Assembly: GCA_050014595.1 (NCBI GenBank)
Contig: JBEKDA010000024.1
Span: forward strand, 17,299 to 81,298
Length of the DNA: 64,000 nt
Direction: 5' to 3'
Source: PALSA-129 sp050014595
GTDB lineage: Bacteria; Acidobacteriota; Terriglobia; Bryobacterales; Bryobacteraceae
This document shows positions 61,229 through 64,000 of this stretch, one piece after another. Position numbers and translations under genes: made by a program. A model generated the notes under the pieces. That model worked only from the letters and a program-made list of their open reading frames with translations. It searched no databases and had not been told where the DNA came from. The stretch's first letter is position 1; the number at the start of each line of letters is the position of its first letter.

Positions 61229-62118
61229 TGGCGGAAGGTTATCGAAAATATTATCCAGCCGCGGCTGCGGTCGCGGTATTGATTCTCGCGTACCTCACTT
61301 TCTTTCCCGTGCGCGAGACCGAGTTCGTCCTGGTGACGCAGTTCGGCCGCCCCATCCGCACCATCACGGAAGCCGGGCTCAACGCGAAGTGGCCCTACCA
61401 GACCGCCATCTACTTCGACCGCCGTTTGCGCGCCTATAACCCGCGCCCCTCCGAGTTCCTCACGCGCGACAAGAAAAACATCGTCATCGAAAGCTACGTG
61501 GTCTGGAAGATTGCCGACCCCGGCCGCTTCGTCGAGACCGTGGGCGACGCCACTGCCGGTGAGATGCGCCTCCACGACATTATCTGGTCCGCCCTCGCCG
61601 CCGCCCTCGGCACTCACGACCTCGATTCCATCGTCGGCGCCGAGCCCGCCAAAGTCCAGACCGCCGCCATGCTGGACTCGCTCACCGAGCTCACCGATCA
61701 CGCCGCGCTCGAACAATACGGCATCAACGTGGTGGACGTCCGCATCAAGCGCCTCAACCTGCCGGAGCAGAACAAGCAGAGCGTGTACGCCCGCATGCGC
61801 GCCGAGCGCGAGCGCATCGCCCGCCAATACCGCGCCGAGGGCGAAGAGCAGGCCCTCAGCATCCGCGCCGATGCCGACCGCCAGCGCGAGGAAATCCTCT
61901 CGGTGGCTTACAAGCAGGCCGAAACCATCAAAGGCCGGGGCGACGCCGAATCCACCCGCATTTACGGGCAAGCCTATTCCAAGAGCCCTGCTTTCTACAA
62001 ACTGACGCGCACGCTGGAATCGTATAAGAAGGTGCTCGACGACAAGACCACCGCCATCCTCAGCTCGGATTCCGAGCTGTTGAAGGTTTTGATGAAAGGC
62101 GAAGCCGCTTCGAAATGA
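61225..62118 (+). CDS. hflC: HflC-like SPFH membrane protein
   Basis: A 297-residue SPFH protein. An N-terminal membrane helix (AAAAVAVLILAYLTFFPV) precedes ETEFVLVTQFGRPIRTITEAGLNAKWP, LTRDKKNIVIESYVVWKI and a long coiled coil with YARMRAERERIARQYRAEGE and AYSKSPAFYKLTRTLESYKK, all HflC hallmarks. HflC normally alternates with HflK in a ring that encloses FtsH. Here its partners would be the ATPase-linked HflK and the following HflK-like protein. The start may be the second of two adjacent ATGs (61228). Confidence 0.92.
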   Translation: MMAEGYRKYYPAAAAVAVLILAYLTFFPVRETEFVLVTQFGRPIRTITEAGLNAKWPYQTAIYFDRRLRAYNPRPSEFLTRDKKNIVIESYVVWKIADPGRFVETVGDATAGEMRLHDIIWSALAAALGTHDLDSIVGAEPAKVQTAAMLDSLTELTDHAALEQYGINVVDVRIKRLNLPEQNKQSVYARMRAERERIARQYRAEGEEQALSIRADADRQREEILSVAYKQAETIKGRGDAESTRIYGQAYSKSPAFYKLTRTLESYKKVLDDKTTAILSSDSELLKVLMKGEAASK

Positions 62119-63062
62119 GCATGCTGCTGCCGCAGGTCGAGACCGTCGAAGCCCCCAAGCCGCCCAGCCCGCGCTGGACGCGAGGCCGCATCTCGCTTGC
62201 CGCCGCCGCCGTGTGGGCGCTCGCCGGCACCTACCTGGTGGCGCCCGATCAGCAGGCCGTCGAGACCCTGTTCGGCAAAGTCGTCGCGCCCCGCGTGATG
62301 CCCGGCCTGCACTACGCGCTCCCCTGGCCCATCCAGAGCGTCGCCAAACTGAAAGTGCGCCAACTGCAGCGCCTGGTGGTGGGCGGCGAAATCCCCGACA
62401 GCCTGCTGGGGCGCACGCCGCCGCTGGCTGCCCAATTCCTGACCGGCGACCAGAACATTATTAATATGCGCGTGGTGGTGCAGTACTCCGTGAGCGTGCC
62501 CGCCGATTACCTTTTCCAGGCGCAGAGCCCCGCACAGATCGTAGCAGCCGCCGTGGAATCCGAACTGGCGCACCGCGTCGCGCATCGCGTGGTCGACGCC
62601 GTGCTCACGACCGAAAAAGCCGCCATCCAGGAAGAAGTCCGCGCCGCCGCGCAGAAACTGCTCAACGATTACCGCGCCGGCGTGGCGCTTTCCACCATCA
62701 ACATCGAGAGCGTGACGCCGCCCGCCGAAGCCGCCGACGCCTTCCGCGACGTCGCCAGCGCGCGCGCCGACACCGCCCGCATCGTCAACGACGCCGAAGG
62801 CTACGCCAACGATCAGATTCCCAAAGCGCGCGGCCAGGCCCAACAGTCGCTGGAAGAAGCGCGGGCCTACCAGGAGAAAAAGATCAACGAGGCCGCCGGC
62901 GACGCCGCTCGTTTCACCCAGCTCGTTGCCGAATACGCCAAAGCCGCGCAGGTCACCGGCCAGCGCCTGTACCTCGAAACCATGGAGCAGGTCCTGCCGC
63001 GAATCAGGAAGGTGATGATCGATGAGAACGGCAATCTGGACCTGACCATTATTCGCAAATGA
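62115..63062 (+). CDS. Second HflK-like SPFH protein
   Basis: A 315-residue SPFH protein. The membrane helix (ISLAAAAVWALAGTYLV) is followed by PDQQAVETLFGKVVAPRVMPG, FLTGDQNIINMRVVVQYSV and SVTPPAEAADAFRDVASARAD, then a coiled coil and LYLETMEQVLPRIRKVMI. It is closer to HflK than to HflC and shares the LYLETMEQVLP end with the ATPase-fused HflK. It overlaps hflC (ATGA) and the next gene (ATGA), so the set is tightly coupled. The Pro/Ser-rich N-terminus of free HflK is short. Confidence 0.9.
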   Translation: MSMLLPQVETVEAPKPPSPRWTRGRISLAAAAVWALAGTYLVAPDQQAVETLFGKVVAPRVMPGLHYALPWPIQSVAKLKVRQLQRLVVGGEIPDSLLGRTPPLAAQFLTGDQNIINMRVVVQYSVSVPADYLFQAQSPAQIVAAAVESELAHRVAHRVVDAVLTTEKAAIQEEVRAAAQKLLNDYRAGVALSTINIESVTPPAEAADAFRDVASARADTARIVNDAEGYANDQIPKARGQAQQSLEEARAYQEKKINEAAGDAARFTQLVAEYAKAAQVTGQRLYLETMEQVLPRIRKVMIDENGNLDLTIIRK

Positions 63063-63532
63063 TGACCCGGCATCGCACCACGCAGTTAGCGACGGTCTTA
63101 GTGCTAGCGGCCGCGCTCGGCATCGGCCTGGCGCGAAAAGCCGGATGGCCCATCGCCAAAGCTCTCCCGGAGCCGCAGGATGCCGTTTACGCAATGCTGG
63201 CCGCCGCGCGTACCGGCGACGTGAAAGCCTACCTCGCCTGCTACACGGGCCAGCTACAGGCCACCCTGCGGCAAGCCGTCAAGGAAAGCACCGAACCCGG
63301 TTTCGCGAAATACCTCAGAGACACCCACGCCACCATCAAAGGCGTGGCCCTCTCCGACCCTCAGAAGATCAACCAACAGGAAGCCACGCTACGCGTCGAA
63401 TACATCTACCAGGACCGCGACGAGGCGCAAATCGTGTCCCTGGAAAAAGGCCCCGCCGGTTGGAAGATCGCGCGCGCCGACAGCGCCGACCGTGTCCCCG
63501 CGCTCATCCCCTATGGCACGCCGATCAAATAG
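63059..63532 (+). CDS. Small membrane-anchored or secreted NTF2-like (DUF4878-type) protein
   Basis: A 157-residue protein with an N-terminal hydrophobic segment (LATVLVLAAALGIGLARKAG). The domain that follows has PQDAVYAMLAAARTGDVKAYLACY, EATLRVEYIYQDRDEAQIVS and LEKGPAGWKIARADSADRV, the helix-then-strand order of DUF4878/NTF2-like lumenal domains. It is the fourth gene of the ATPase-HflK operon (ATGA overlap). It may bind a ligand or stabilise the SPFH assembly on the outside of the membrane; this is inference. Confidence 0.75.
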   Translation: MMTRHRTTQLATVLVLAAALGIGLARKAGWPIAKALPEPQDAVYAMLAAARTGDVKAYLACYTGQLQATLRQAVKESTEPGFAKYLRDTHATIKGVALSDPQKINQQEATLRVEYIYQDRDEAQIVSLEKGPAGWKIARADSADRVPALIPYGTPIK

Positions 63533-63718
63533 TCGCCGTCAGCTTTCGGCCGACGGATCGATCGAATCGGGAAATTGATTGGAGGTGCGCCTGAGCACAA
63601 CCTCGGAGGGGCGCGGCTCGTCCGCCGGTTGCGAGTGCGTATCGAAATCGCCTGCGGTGTGCCCGACTCGAAAATGATGGGCTCGCCGTCGAGGGTCCGG
63701 ATCGGATCGCCACAGAAG

Positions 63719-63823
63719 CCTTAAGTTAAGACCTCGGCTGGCGGTACGCCATATTTCGCCCATGCTGCCTTCCCCGAGACCGTAGCTGATGCGGCAGTGG
63801 GCGATGGTGGACTCTGCGGTCAT
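63719..63823 (-). pseudogene. Remnant of a Ser/Thr kinase gene 5' end
   Basis: From the ATG at 63823, MTAESTIAHCRISYGLGEGS and MGEIWRTASRGLN match the first ~33 residues of acidobacterial PknB-like kinases (usual form: a Tyr-Arg-Ile start, glycine loop GEGGMGEVW, then ATDTKLNR). The ATP-site lysine and everything after are missing, and the frame drifts into unrelated sequence. Only the promoter-proximal end of a former kinase gene remains. Confidence 0.6.
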
Positions 63824-64000
63824 TGTGCCGGTTATGGCATGGAGTCACCTTTCGGCGCAACTCGCGACCCGCGCGCAGACTAGCCTGGATTCCCACGGAT
63901 CTACGGCATCCTAGCCAGCGGAGTTTATGATCCCGCCCCGCCTGCCCAGTTTCAGACAGGCGAATCCGCAAAACGTTATCGATTCGCCAACACTGTAAAC
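63824..64000. other. Non-coding end of window
   Basis: No supported gene, repeat or promoter was seen in these 177 bases. They precede the kinase remnant and probably contain its old promoter region. Confidence 0.4.

Noticed and set aside
1..64000. tRNA, rRNA, CRISPR, riboswitch or IS transposase genes
   Set aside because: Scanning by eye found no T-loop/anticodon pattern, no regularly spaced repeats with unique spacers, no riboswitch core and no transposase motif. A tRNAscan or Infernal run would be decisive.

Overview
The window is GC-rich bacterial chromosome. It most resembles an acidobacterium of the Solibacteres/Bryobacterales type. The strongest pointer is the C-terminal domain typical of Candidatus Solibacter secreted proteins (TIGR03437-like), seen in three large exported proteins. 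Lipid A genes (lpxA, lpxI, fabZ), a TonB-family protein, PEGA-type Ser/Thr kinases, a BlaR1/BlaI pair and many intergenic palindromes also fit. This placement is inference from families and not from an rRNA gene. No tRNA, rRNA, CRISPR array, IS element or prophage was recognised.

Layout. 1-4.4 kb: 3' part of purL, purF (overlapping) and hutH. 4.5-7.1 kb: an orphan HicB-like protein, a GNAT acetyltransferase and a lower-GC patch of three small unknown genes. 7.2-11.7 kb: motB/motA (minus), an internally deleted 3-hydroxyacyl-CoA dehydrogenase, glgC and a DedA protein. 11.6-18.0 kb: mostly minus strand, with a sodium/solute symporter preceded by a 44-residue membrane peptide, PhzF, a secreted DUF4097-like protein and blaR1/blaI with a palindromic operator. 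18.1-24.9 kb: plus strand, with DUF1844, a metallo-beta-lactamase-fold hydrolase, ribF, TerC, a polytopic membrane protein and gltS. 24.9-32.7 kb: minus strand, with RraA/aminotransferase/LeuC-LeuD-like genes, then fabZ-lpxA-lpxI-Gfo/Idh-TonB.

32.9-42.3 kb: an M20 peptidase, then an ArsR repressor, a small protein and a six-gene complex-I/hydrogenase-4-like membrane complex. The large subunit of this complex has lost all four NiFe-ligand cysteines, so it belongs with the energy-converting hydrogenase-related (Ehr) complexes and not with true hydrogenases. Its first gene carries a frameshift best explained by a 35-nt deletion between 10-bp direct repeats. 42.4-58.2 kb: secreted and signalling proteins: a subtilase, a PEGA Ser/Thr kinase, a radical SAM protein, a DUF4159 protein, and an overlapping three-gene set encoding a DUF3604-like protein and two glycosidase-like proteins.

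58.3-63.5 kb: the most unusual locus. Four genes with 4-nt overlaps encode a P1B-type ATPase fused in frame to a complete HflK (SPFH) protein, an HflC, a second HflK-like protein and a small secreted or membrane-anchored protein. It reads as one translationally coupled assembly linking metal transport to an SPFH membrane ring. The window ends in a decayed kinase-gene fragment. Dispersed palindromic elements of several families occupy many of the intergenic gaps.
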